From Rhodoferax sp. (lineage in GTDB: Bacteria; Pseudomonadota; Gammaproteobacteria; Burkholderiales; Burkholderiaceae_C), in the NCBI GenBank assembly GCA_020048255.1, contig JAIFMR010000177.1, positions 1-17,515 of the forward strand: DNA of 17,515 nt, given 5' to 3'. Below are positions 1 through 7,172 of this stretch, one piece after another. Made by a program: the position numbers and the translations under genes. Under the pieces are notes generated by a model that was not told the origin of the DNA, made no database searches, and saw only the letters and a list, made by a program, of their open reading frames with translations. Every line of letters begins with the position of its first letter. Within the stretch, counting starts at the first letter, position 1.

Positions 1-1598
1 GCCTGGATTTGCAGGTCCGGTGCCAAGGGCAGGCCATGCCCTTGCAAATTCAGGCTGGCTTTGATGCCGCTTTGATGTTCAAACTTTTGCAGGGTGGTGA
101 TCAGCGCGGGTTCAATGTCTTCGGCATTGGTGCGCGTGCGAAAGTGCAACAGCAATTCACGCACATCGCTGTAACTCTCCCGAACGCCCATGTCAATTTC
201 ATCCACAATTTTGGCGACCTCAGCCTGATCTGCTGTTTTGATGGCGTCGCGCATCAATTGCACCTGGATTTTCAGGAAAGCCAGTGATTGGGCGATGGAG
301 TCGTGGAGCTCCCGCGCCAGCAGGTGTCGCTCCTGCGACACTGCAGCTTCTTTTTCAAGCGCGTTCAAGCGCAGATTCTCCATGCCGCTGGCCAGGTGGC
401 GGCTCAAGGCTTCGAGCAAGGAGCGCTCGGACTCCAGGAGCGTGATTCGGGCGTGAAAAAACAAGTCCACCTCGCCCATGAGTTTGTCGTGCAGTCGCAC
501 CGGAATGGTGACGACCGTTTCAAACCCTGCCAGAGCGCAATGCCGAGGCGCAGCATGTGGGGTGTCATGGATCGGGATGACCTTGAGCCCACTGGTCGCC
601 AAGCTGGAGCCGCAATGGCAATCGCCGGTATAAATGCATTGTTCTGCCGCCACCATGGATGGGGGCAGCCCATGTGACGCCAGCATCAAGTGGCGCTGAT
701 TGCCCTGGTTCGACCAGCGCAGCGCCACACCATCAGCGCGAGAAATCCGTGCCACACTGTGGACAAAATGTTGCGCCAAGGTGTCAAGCGATGTGGCATT
801 GGCTACCAGGGCAGTTACTTCGTAGAGGCTCTCCAAGCGCTCGGATTTGTCCTGTAGCTGAATGGTTTTTTCAGTGACTTTGGCCTCGAGGTTTTTGTAC
901 ATGGACTGTAAGTGCTCGGCCATGCCATTGAATCCATCGGCCAGCGTCCCAAACTCATCACTGCTGGTGCGCTCGACACGCGCGTTGAAATCACCCATCT
1001 GAATTTTTTCAATGGCTTGTTTGAGTTGTCCCACCGGCTCCAGCACAAACAGATATCCGCTGTAGAGCAAAATGGCTGCGGCCAGGATCACCAAGCCCAA
1101 CATGCTCATCTGGAGCAAATGCAGCAAGGCGGTCCAGCGGGCAATGTGTGCCTCAATTCCGTCTACAAATGCGTCAATATTGGCGGCAAAGGCCGTGGTG
1201 CTGTTGCTGAGTTCCCGAAAATCGGTTGGCTTGCCTTCAATCCATTGGGCTTGATAGTGCGCCCAGTCGGATTCCACGACAGCAAAGCGTTGGCTCAGCA
1301 ATTCGTCCCACGGCACAAACAGAGGTCGCTCGGCATCGCCATGTTTGAGCGTGTACAGGCTCTGGTTGAATTGTTCAACCTGCCGGGGTAAGGGGCTGAC
1401 GTCCTGGGTGCCAATGGACAAGGACATGCGGTACGACTGCATGCGCATGCGCCCAGCCTCATTGACCGCCGCTGCCCCCCCATCCAATTGCCACGACACC
1501 CACAATGTGGCTGCCGTGGCAAGCAACACCAGCACCAGAAAAGGCACACCCACCAGCATGAGCTTGGCACCCAAGCTCCAATGGCGGTGACTTGGCAT
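1..1598 (-). CDS. narX: NarX-type nitrate/nitrite sensor histidine kinase (3' end cut off by window)
   Basis: This is a membrane sensor kinase of the NarX/NarQ type, which senses periplasmic nitrate or nitrite and phosphorylates a NarL-type response regulator. 532 residues are readable before the window edge. A first membrane helix lies at about 13-36. A P-box-like segment, NEAGRMRMQSYRMSL, lies at 46-60 at the start of a periplasmic domain of about 120 residues. A second helix lies at about 162-186, then a HAMP linker (187-240), and a GAF-like central module (about 262-410) with C321, C327, C329 and C354. The HisKA_3 phosphorylation motif is RELHDSIAQSL with His432. The ATPase domain is beyond the edge. 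The ATG at 1598 follows a GAGAG about 6 bases upstream. The gene lies 31 bases after bktB on the same strand. The P-box and Cys cluster support NarX rather than a general NarL-family kinase. A downstream narL would confirm it but is not visible. Confidence 0.85.
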   Translation of the reverse strand, partial: MPSHRHWSLGAKLMLVGVPFLVLVLLATAATLWVSWQLDGGAAAVNEAGRMRMQSYRMSLSIGTQDVSPLPRQVEQFNQSLYTLKHGDAERPLFVPWDELLSQRFAVVESDWAHYQAQWIEGKPTDFRELSNSTTAFAANIDAFVDGIEAHIARWTALLHLLQMSMLGLVILAAAILLYSGYLFVLEPVGQLKQAIEKIQMGDFNARVERTSSDEFGTLADGFNGMAEHLQSMYKNLEAKVTEKTIQLQDKSERLESLYEVTALVANATSLDTLAQHFVHSVARISRADGVALRWSNQGNQRHLMLASHGLPPSMVAAEQCIYTGDCHCGSSLATSGLKVIPIHDTPHAAPRHCALAGFETVVTIPVRLHDKLMGEVDLFFHARITLLESERSLLEALSRHLASGMENLRLNALEKEAAVSQERHLLARELHDSIAQSLAFLKIQVQLMRDAIKTADQAEVAKIVDEIDMGVRESYSDVRELLLHFRTRTNAEDIEPALITTLQKFEHQSGIKASLNLQGHGLPLAPDLQIQ

Positions 1599-1629
1599 AG
1601 CTCTCAATCGCTGGTGCTGGCTCGGTTCA

Positions 1630-2817
1630 TTAGCCTTGACGCTCAAAAATCGCGGCTATGCCTTGGCCACCGCCAATACACATGGTGACAAGTGCATAAC
1701 GGCCACCCATGCGCTCCAATTCGTACAGCGCCTTGACTGTGATGAGCGCGCCAGTGGCACCGATGGGGTGACCCAACGAAATACCGGAACCGTTGGGGTT
1801 GACCTTGGCCGGGTCCAGGCCCAAATCGCGGCTGACGGCGCATGCTTGGGCTGCAAACGCTTCATTGGCTTCGATCACGTCCAGGTCGCTGATGCTGAGT
1901 CCGGCCTTTTTCAGCGCCAGCTGGGTGGCTGGCACCGGGCCAATGCCCATGTACTTGGGGTCGACACCAGCGTGCGCATAAGCCACCAGACGGGCCATGG
2001 GCTTGAGGCCACGTGCCTTGGCGGTGGCAGCTTCCATCAGAACGACCGCGGCGGTGGCGTCATTGATGCCGGACGCGTTGCCGGCAGTGACGGTACCGTT
2101 TTCCTTCAAGAATGCGGGTTTGAGCTTGACCATGTCAGCCAGCGTGCAGTTGGGCCTGAAGTGTTCGTCGGTGTCGAACGCCACATCGCCTTTGCGGCTT
2201 TTCAACATGATGGGCATGATTTGGCTCTTGAAGTAGCCACCCTCAATCGCGCGTTGCGCACGGTTGTGGCTTTCCACTGCCGTGGCGTCCTGGTCTTCAC
2301 GGCTGATGCCCCATTTGGCGGCAATGTTCTCAGCGGTGACACCCATGTGAATGGTGTGGAATGGGTCATGCAAAGCACCGACCATCATGTCGATCATCTT
2401 GCTGTCACCCATGCGCACACCCCAGCGCATGTTCAAACTGGCATAAGGCGCACGACTCATGTTCTCGGCACCACCACCAATGGCAATGTCGGCGTCGCCC
2501 AACAAAATGCTCTGGCTGGCAGAAACAATGGCCTGCAGACCGGAGCCGCACAGGCGATTGACGTTCATGGCAGGGGTGCCTTCAGCGCAACCACCGTTAA
2601 TGGCCGCAACGCGGGACAAGTACATGTCTTTGGGCTCGGTATTGACCACATGACCAAACACCACATGACCCACGTCCTTGCCGTCCACTTGGGCACGCGA
2701 CAGCACTTCACGCACGATTTGGCTGGCCATTTCTGTGGGAGCAATGTCTTTAAGGCTGCCACCATACGTGCCAATGGCGCTACGGGCAGCGCTGACAACA
2801 ACGACTTCACGGGTCAT
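1630..2817 (-). CDS. bktB: Beta-ketothiolase BktB (acetyl-CoA C-acyltransferase)
   Basis: This is a 395-residue cytoplasmic thiolase. It condenses two acyl-CoAs (acetyl-CoA with acetyl- or propionyl-CoA) or cleaves 3-ketoacyl-CoA. In Cupriavidus necator BktB supplies the first step of polyhydroxyalkanoate synthesis with longer monomers. The start MTREVVVVSAARSAIG, the stretch ALHDPFHTIHMGVTAEN and the C-terminal CIGGGQGIAAIFER match what I recall of C. necator BktB closely. The catalytic residues fall at the same positions: Cys90 (NRLCGSG), His350 (GHPIGATG) and Cys380 (CIGGGQG). The start has a strong Shine-Dalgarno, AGGAG, about 7 bases upstream. No phaB or phaC lies alongside. The next upstream gene is an SDR that does not look like PhaB, so a role in fatty-acid or branched-chain degradation is also possible. 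Thiolase identity is certain; the BktB subgroup is likely. Confidence 0.93.
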   Translation of the reverse strand: MTREVVVVSAARSAIGTYGGSLKDIAPTEMASQIVREVLSRAQVDGKDVGHVVFGHVVNTEPKDMYLSRVAAINGGCAEGTPAMNVNRLCGSGLQAIVSASQSILLGDADIAIGGGAENMSRAPYASLNMRWGVRMGDSKMIDMMVGALHDPFHTIHMGVTAENIAAKWGISREDQDATAVESHNRAQRAIEGGYFKSQIMPIMLKSRKGDVAFDTDEHFRPNCTLADMVKLKPAFLKENGTVTAGNASGINDATAAVVLMEAATAKARGLKPMARLVAYAHAGVDPKYMGIGPVPATQLALKKAGLSISDLDVIEANEAFAAQACAVSRDLGLDPAKVNPNGSGISLGHPIGATGALITVKALYELERMGGRYALVTMCIGGGQGIAAIFERQG

Positions 2818-2890
2818 AAAAATCTCCTACAGGGTTAATAAAATCAAACGCCCAACATCTTAGCCCGACACTCTGACAAGCGGTGGACGG

Positions 2891-3649
2891 TTAGTCAGCG
2901 CGAACATCAGCCACCGGCTGGCTACCAAAGTCAGATCGGTTCAAGTAGATCAACACGCGCAAGGCGGCGTCTTGCGCGGATGTCAGTTGATGCGTCTCTT
3001 TGAGTTGCAAAAAGGCCGCCTGATCCGGAAAACTGTCTGGATTGGCATCGCGTAGCTGGACCTGCATGTCCGTATCAATCACGCCGGGAGCCAGCGAGCA
3101 GACCTTGGCGCCGTTTTTCAGAAGCGATTCCTCCAGTGCCAGGCATCGGGTGAAATGGTCCATGCCGGCTTTGGCTGCGCAGTAGCTTGCCTGAGAAGCC
3201 ATGGGCCGGCGGCCCAGGCCAGAAGAGATGTTCAGCACTTTGCGACTGGCCGGCCAGTGTCGGGTACGCGCCAGAAAAGCAGCTGTCAGCGTCAATGGCG
3301 CTTCCAGACCGACGCGCAAAGCATGAGCCAGTTCGGCTGGATCAGAGTCGTGCAGCGGCGCAATTTTGGGAATGACGCCGGCGTTGTTGATCAGGACAGC
3401 GCTGGTGACGTCAGGTGCATGTTGGTCTGTCAACCAGAGTCCGAGCCGAGTGGCCACAGGCACGGGATCAGACAGATCAGCGGTCCATTGTGTCAAGTCC
3501 GCACCCACTTGCTGCGCCATTTCCGCCAGGGCCGGCGAGGCGTTTCTGGAGATGCACAACAGGCGATTTTGTTGGATGAGCAGTTGTTGAGCCAGGCACA
3601 GGCCCATGCCACGAGATGCGCCAGTGATGATGTAGAGGTGTGTTGTCAT
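2891..3649 (-). CDS. Short-chain dehydrogenase/reductase (SDR), sepiapterin/benzil-reductase-like
   Basis: This 252-residue protein has the classical SDR Rossmann fold and is expected to be a cytoplasmic NAD(P)H-dependent carbonyl reductase. The cofactor motif TGASRGMG is at 9-16, NNAG at 88-91, and the catalytic set Ser142/Ser143, Tyr156 and Lys160 (SYCAAK) is intact, followed by the PG motif at 188-189. Overall shape and the tail recall the sepiapterin reductase/benzil reductase (YueD-like) branch rather than PhaB or FabG, but the substrate cannot be read from the sequence. The ATG at 3649 is preceded by AGGA about 8 bases upstream. The gene is divergent from the HPF-like gene and sits 73 bases upstream of bktB on the same strand, so the two may share a transcript. 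Confidence 0.85.
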   Translation of the reverse strand: MTTHLYIITGASRGMGLCLAQQLLIQQNRLLCISRNASPALAEMAQQVGADLTQWTADLSDPVPVATRLGLWLTDQHAPDVTSAVLINNAGVIPKIAPLHDSDPAELAHALRVGLEAPLTLTAAFLARTRHWPASRKVLNISSGLGRRPMASQASYCAAKAGMDHFTRCLALEESLLKNGAKVCSLAPGVIDTDMQVQLRDANPDSFPDQAAFLQLKETHQLTSAQDAALRVLIYLNRSDFGSQPVADVRAD

Positions 3650-3695
3650 GGTGAATCCTGCAAATGTGATCTGCTTGTCATTAAGGAGCGAATCG

Positions 3696-3718
3696 AGTTA
3701 ACTGTTGACTGCTGTCAA
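3696..3718. promoter_or_regulatory. Dyad with opposed -35-like boxes between the SDR gene and the HPF-like gene
   Basis: The 135-base divergent gap holds a 5-base inverted repeat, TTGAC-tgct-GTCAA (3705-3718), beside the palindrome GTTAAC (3697-3702). Read leftward the dyad contains a perfect TTGACA (3718-3713); read rightward it contains TTGACT (3705-3710). No good -10 lies 16-18 bases from either box, so this may be an operator rather than a promoter core. This is a pattern observation only. Confidence 0.25.
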
Positions 3719-3739
3719 GATTTGATGAATCAGAGTCCC

Positions 3740-3777
3740 TATGATTGTCGCTAACCAAAGTGGTTTCTTTATAAGGA
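3740..3777 (+). promoter_or_regulatory. Candidate -10 box and Shine-Dalgarno of the HPF-like gene
   Basis: TATGAT at 3740-3745 matches the sigma-70 -10 consensus at 5 of 6 bases. It would start transcription near 3752, giving a leader of about 33 bases. AAGGA at 3773-3777 lies 7 bases before the ATG at 3785. No convincing -35 box sits 16-18 bases upstream, so the promoter call is tentative; the ribosome site is clear. Confidence 0.35.
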
Positions 3778-3784
3778 AAAAAAC

Positions 3785-4102
3785 ATGCAAGTTCAAGTAC
3801 ACACCGATAACCACATTGAAGGCACAGAGGCCATGGCGCAATGGGCCAGTACCACGATCACAACGGCTCTGGCGCGATTTGCGGGACAGATCAGTCGCGT
3901 TGAGGTTCATCTCAGCGATGAAAATGCAGGCAAGAAAAACACCGCAGAAAGTATTCAGTGCACGATGGAGGCGCGTTTGGAAGGGCATCAGCCTTTGGCA
4001 TTGAAGCATCTGGGTGCCAATTTGAACCAAGCGATTGAGGGGGCTACTGAAAAAATGGTCCGCTTGATTGAGAGCACCTTGGGTCGTGCTGCGCGCGTTT
4101 GA
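3785..4102 (+). CDS. HPF/RaiA-family ribosome-associated (hibernation) protein, short form
   Basis: This 105-residue protein begins MQVQVHTDNHIEGTEAM and has the beta-alpha-beta-beta-beta-alpha pattern of the HPF/RaiA (sigma-54 modulation protein) family. It includes the segment ISRVEVHLSDEN and a C-terminal helix (about 72-100) with HLGANLNQAIEGATEKM. Family members bind the 30S decoding region and inactivate or protect ribosomes in stationary phase or stress. The length fits the short, single-domain form with no dimerisation tail. The gene is not next to rpoN, where the usual proteobacterial hpf lies, so it is probably a second, stress-type paralogue; this is inferred from context. It ends one base before the convergent rluA stop, leaving no room for a terminator between them. 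Confidence 0.85.
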   Translation: MQVQVHTDNHIEGTEAMAQWASTTITTALARFAGQISRVEVHLSDENAGKKNTAESIQCTMEARLEGHQPLALKHLGANLNQAIEGATEKMVRLIESTLGRAARV

Positions 4103-4103
4103 T

Positions 4104-4808
4104 CTAAAAAGGCGCCGGGCTGACGAAGCGCATGGTTTTTAGGCTGATCGGGTGAGTCAAATCCAGATCGGTGGCATGCAGCAACAAGCGGTGAGATTGG
4201 GCTGCCACCGCTGCGGGTGCGTACAGGGCATCACCCAGAATCGGGTGTCCCAACGCCAGCATATGAACCCGCAGCTGGTGCGACCGACCCGTCAGGGGCT
4301 CCAGGACCACACGGCTGGTTTGCTGTTCTTTGTCCGTTGACAGGACCTGCCAGCGTGTCTGGCTGGGTTGACCTCGAGTGACATCGATGACACGTTTGGG
4401 GCGCTGGGGCCAATCCAGGAAAATCGGCAGGTCAATCAGAGACCAGGCAACCGACGGTGAAACAGGGGGCGAGATGCAACCCGCCACCACAGCCTGATAG
4501 CGTTTTTGCACAGAGCGGTTGGCAAAGGCACGGTTCAGGCTGCGCTGGACTTCTGCGCCACGAGCCATGATCAGCAGGCCCGAGGTGGCCATATCCAGTC
4601 GGTGGACCACGCAGGCATCAGGGTAATGTTGCTGAACACGGGCACTCAAACAATCTTGCTTGTCTTCACCACGGCCGGGCACACTGAGCAAGCCCGATGG
4701 CTTGTCCAGCACCACCAGAGCGTCATCGACATAAACAACTGAAATATCGTCCAACGGGTTTAGCCAGCACGTAGGCTGTCGTCCAGCAGCCTCTGCACGG
4801 TGTTGCAC
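4104..4808 (-). CDS. rluA: RluA-type dual-specificity rRNA/tRNA pseudouridine synthase
   Basis: RluA isomerises U746 in 23S rRNA and U32 in several tRNAs to pseudouridine. The protein shows the signature HRLDMATSG with catalytic Asp72 (numbered from the GTG start). It also has DKPSGLLSVPGR near the N-terminus and GRSHQLRVHMLALGHPILGD, all nearly identical to E. coli RluA as I recall it. There is no S4 domain, which fits RluA rather than RluC or RluD. The start is uncertain. The GTG at 4808 gives 234 residues and overlaps the upstream kinase by 49 bases, with no Shine-Dalgarno. A TTG at 4754, 5 bases after the kinase stop, would give 216 residues, close to E. coli RluA (219), but also lacks a clear ribosome site. 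Translation probably depends on the upstream kinase gene. Confidence 0.92.
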   Translation of the reverse strand: MQHRAEAAGRQPTCWLNPLDDISVVYVDDALVVLDKPSGLLSVPGRGEDKQDCLSARVQQHYPDACVVHRLDMATSGLLIMARGAEVQRSLNRAFANRSVQKRYQAVVAGCISPPVSPSVAWSLIDLPIFLDWPQRPKRVIDVTRGQPSQTRWQVLSTDKEQQTSRVVLEPLTGRSHQLRVHMLALGHPILGDALYAPAAVAAQSHRLLLHATDLDLTHPISLKTMRFVSPAPF

Positions 4809-6910
4809 AACTCATCAACATCGTTGGGTTTGTGGATCAGGGCGCGAGCACCAGCGGCCAATGCGTCGCGTTCGATCTCTGGCGTGACATAACCGGACGC
4901 CAGGGCGACGGGAAGGGTGGGCCGAATGATCTGTACAGCGCGCAGCAGGTCAACACCGCTGTACCCCGGCATGTTGAAATCAGTCACCAGCAAATCACAC
5001 TGAAACGGATCGGCAGTAAGTGAGGCGGCGGCTGCTTTCGGGTCCATAAAGGTCACCACCTTGTAGCCCTTTCGGGTGAGCACCCGCTTGACCAAAAATA
5101 CCAGCGCCTCGTCGTCATCCACATACATCACCCGCTGGCCGCGACCCATGGCTTGAACCTGGCTGCGGACAACAGGTTCCAGGGCGACCGCAATCTCGTC
5201 CGCCACAGGAAAATACAGCGCGAACTCGCTGCCGTTGTTAGGTGTACTGTGGACCTGGGCGAGCCCAGCGTGCGCGCGCATGATGCCGTGCACCACGGAC
5301 AGGCCCAGCCCGGTTCCCTGGCCCACTGGCTTGGTAGTGAAAAAAGGTTCAAAAATTCGTTCAAGCGTCTCTTCGTTCATGCCACAACCGGTATCAGTGA
5401 CTGTGAGTTGAACTGGCCGTCCGCATCGGTCGATGTTGTCCTCCACTGTGATGTCTGGCCATCGTCCGGCTTGTGACAAAGTCACCTGGATATTGCCCGG
5501 TTGAGGTCCAATGGCATGAATCGCGTTGGTGCACAAATTCAGCAGAACCTGCTCAACCTGTGTGGCATCTGCCATCACAGCAGGCACGGCAGGGTCCAGA
5601 GCGACCTTGAGCTCCACTTGGGGTGGCAGGGTGACCTTGATCAGTCGCAGCGTTTCGTGGATGACATCGGCCAGTTGAAGCGGTAGCCGCCGTGGCGGTT
5701 CATTGCGGCTGAAAGTCAGAATTTGCCGAACCAGGTCACGTGCACGCCGCCCCGCCTTGTCGATCTCAGCCAAGCTGGTGTTAACCCTAGCGTCATGGAG
5801 GACGTCTTGTCGGGCCAGTTCCACATTGCCCAAAATGGCGCTGATGATGTTGTTGAAATCGTGGGCAATGCCGCCGGCCATGGTGCCAATGGCCTGCATC
5901 TTTTGTGATTCGCGTAACTGGGTTTCCAGGGCGGCTCGATGCGCCTCCATTTTTTTGCTGTGGGTCAGGTCATGCACGAAGAGGGTCACGATGTCGCCAT
6001 CCGGGTGTTGTTCAAATGACATGCTGACATCCAGCGAAACACCCCCTCCGTGATGGGTGTGGCCGGTCATCTCGCCAAGCTGCACAGGGCTTGGGGCTGA
6101 GCTGTTGCTCAATGCCAATGCGGCCTGTGGTAAAAATTCAGCAACGGGTTGTCCAAGAGCCTGTTCTGCGGAGCAGTGGAACAGGGCGGCAGCTGCTGGG
6201 TTGAAGACCGTGATGTTCTGGTGTGGATCAACGCAAATGATGGCATCCAGCGAAGAGTTGATGATGGCCGAGAGGCGCGTTCTGCTGCGTAATAACTCGT
6301 CGTTGCGCAGCTGCAAAGTGGCTGCGCCAGCTTGCAATGCACTTCGCTGGGCGATCAATGGCCCTTGATCAAGGATGGCGCAAATGTAATGGGTTCGGTC
6401 ATCTTCAGGGTTGTCAATGCGCGCAATGTGCATATCACCCGTGATGAGTCCATTGGATCCGCCGTCAAAAGACAACTCGTTGAGCTCGCAGGTGCCAAGC
6501 TCATTGGCCATGACAAAGCCGTGTTGCACACGGTCATGATGAGCCGGTTGGATGATGGGAAACAAGTAGGTGAGCGGCGCATCGGTTTCCAAAGGGCGCA
6601 ACAATTCCAAAGCTCTGGCGTTGTTCTCCAGAATTTGCCCACTGTCATCCACCACCATCAAAGCCAGCGGAACATTGGAAAACAGGGTGACAAAGCGCTC
6701 GTAAGCCCCCTCGGCAGCATTCTGGCTGAAGCGCAGCGCCTTGTTTTGGATTTCCAGTTCTGACTGGTAGTGGCGCAGATCATCGACCAGCCGCTCGTTC
6801 GAAAAACGATCGACTGTGCTGCGAGTTTGCCTAGCAGGTCCGCCGAGGTGATTTTTGCCTGGCGCTGCTGCAGCGACCTTGTTGCGAGTGGCTTTGAGTG
6901 GTTTTCTCAT
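4760..6910 (-). CDS. PAS-domain hybrid sensor histidine kinase with C-terminal receiver
   Basis: This 716-residue kinase has no membrane helix and is therefore probably cytoplasmic. A basic N-terminus and a short helix (about 40-66) lead into a first PAS domain (about 70-185), then a second PAS domain (about 208-320). The HisKA box GGIAHDFNN carries His350. The ATPase domain shows QVLLNLCTNA (N box), DTGCGM (G1) and GTGLGLSVVHG (G2). A receiver domain (about 592-712) has the acidic pocket DDD598-600, phospho-acceptor Asp644 (TDFNMPG) and Lys694. The layout suggests autophosphorylation followed by transfer to its own receiver; no separate output regulator is adjacent. The ligand is unknown. 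The ATG at 6910 is immediately preceded by an in-frame TGA, which fixes the upstream limit, but no strong ribosome site is visible. A 6-base inverted repeat (6911-6916 and 6935-6940) lies just upstream. Confidence 0.9.
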   Translation of the reverse strand: MRKPLKATRNKVAAAAPGKNHLGGPARQTRSTVDRFSNERLVDDLRHYQSELEIQNKALRFSQNAAEGAYERFVTLFSNVPLALMVVDDSGQILENNARALELLRPLETDAPLTYLFPIIQPAHHDRVQHGFVMANELGTCELNELSFDGGSNGLITGDMHIARIDNPEDDRTHYICAILDQGPLIAQRSALQAGAATLQLRNDELLRSRTRLSAIINSSLDAIICVDPHQNITVFNPAAAALFHCSAEQALGQPVAEFLPQAALALSNSSAPSPVQLGEMTGHTHHGGGVSLDVSMSFEQHPDGDIVTLFVHDLTHSKKMEAHRAALETQLRESQKMQAIGTMAGGIAHDFNNIISAILGNVELARQDVLHDARVNTSLAEIDKAGRRARDLVRQILTFSRNEPPRRLPLQLADVIHETLRLIKVTLPPQVELKVALDPAVPAVMADATQVEQVLLNLCTNAIHAIGPQPGNIQVTLSQAGRWPDITVEDNIDRCGRPVQLTVTDTGCGMNEETLERIFEPFFTTKPVGQGTGLGLSVVHGIMRAHAGLAQVHSTPNNGSEFALYFPVADEIAVALEPVVRSQVQAMGRGQRVMYVDDDEALVFLVKRVLTRKGYKVVTFMDPKAAAASLTADPFQCDLLVTDFNMPGYSGVDLLRAVQIIRPTLPVALASGYVTPEIERDALAAGARALIHKPNDVDELCNTVQRLLDDSLRAG

Positions 6911-6968
6911 TCACACGGGCGCGCCAAAACAACAGTGTGAGGCATGACCAAACAGCCTGCAAAAAAAG

Positions 6969-7115
6969 TCAGCGTGGCGCGTTCTTCAATTTGCCACGAA
7001 CTGGCACCACAGTGGTTACCGTGGGACGGACGGCGTCTGCTGATACCGGCTTGGGGGGGGAGGTGTCTTTCTTGGGCTTCTTGACCATTTTGTTGTTTTG
7101 CTGACCTTTTGCCAT
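6969..7115 (-). CDS. Small basic protein of 48 residues, unknown function
   Basis: The ATG at 7115 is preceded by a perfect AGGAG (7123-7127) with 7-base spacing and opens a frame of 48 codons ending in TGA. The product begins MAKGQQNNKMVKKPKKD, is very rich in Lys, Pro and Thr, has no membrane segment or cysteine, and looks disordered. Similar short MAKGQ/KKPKK-type proteins are, as far as I recall, annotated as hypothetical in other proteobacteria, but I could not check this. A basic protein of this kind could bind nucleic acid, which is inference. The middle of the gene contains eight consecutive C on the coding strand (7053-7060). A slip there would shift the frame. The gene lies in the same-strand run between ushA and the hybrid kinase, 57-58 bases from each. 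Confidence 0.65.
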   Translation of the reverse strand: MAKGQQNNKMVKKPKKDTSPPKPVSADAVRPTVTTVVPVRGKLKNAPR

Positions 7116-7122
7116 CGCCGTA

Positions 7123-7127
7123 CTCCT
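7123..7127 (-). promoter_or_regulatory. Shine-Dalgarno of the 48-residue gene
   Basis: AGGAG on the minus strand sits 7 bases before the ATG at 7115. It is one of the best ribosome sites in the window and is the main evidence that this short frame is translated. Confidence 0.7.
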
Positions 7128-7141
7128 GTGTTGATTGTCTT

Positions 7142-7158
7142 TGCGTCGGCCTGACGCA
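7142..7158 (-). terminator. Weak hairpin between ushA and the 48-residue gene
   Basis: TGCGTC (7142-7147) and GACGCA (7153-7158) form a perfect 6-base stem around 5 bases, 15 bases past the ushA stop. It lacks a following T run on the minus strand. It is more likely an RNA-stabilising or partial-attenuation structure than a full intrinsic terminator. Confidence 0.3.
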
Positions 7159-7172
7159 CAGTGCCCTGATTA

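Noticed and set aside
288..677. A 129-codon plus-strand frame opposite the sensor kinase
   Set aside because: The minus strand carries a continuous, domain-rich NarX frame across it; this one shows no motif.
1636..2838. A 400-codon open frame on the plus strand covering almost all of bktB
   Set aside because: It mirrors the thiolase frame, has no recognisable domain, and its length is explained by codon bias of the real gene on the other strand.
6969..7115. Resemblance of the MAKGQ start to Hfq
   Set aside because: Only the first five residues agree; the Sm fold motifs of Hfq are absent and the protein is too short.
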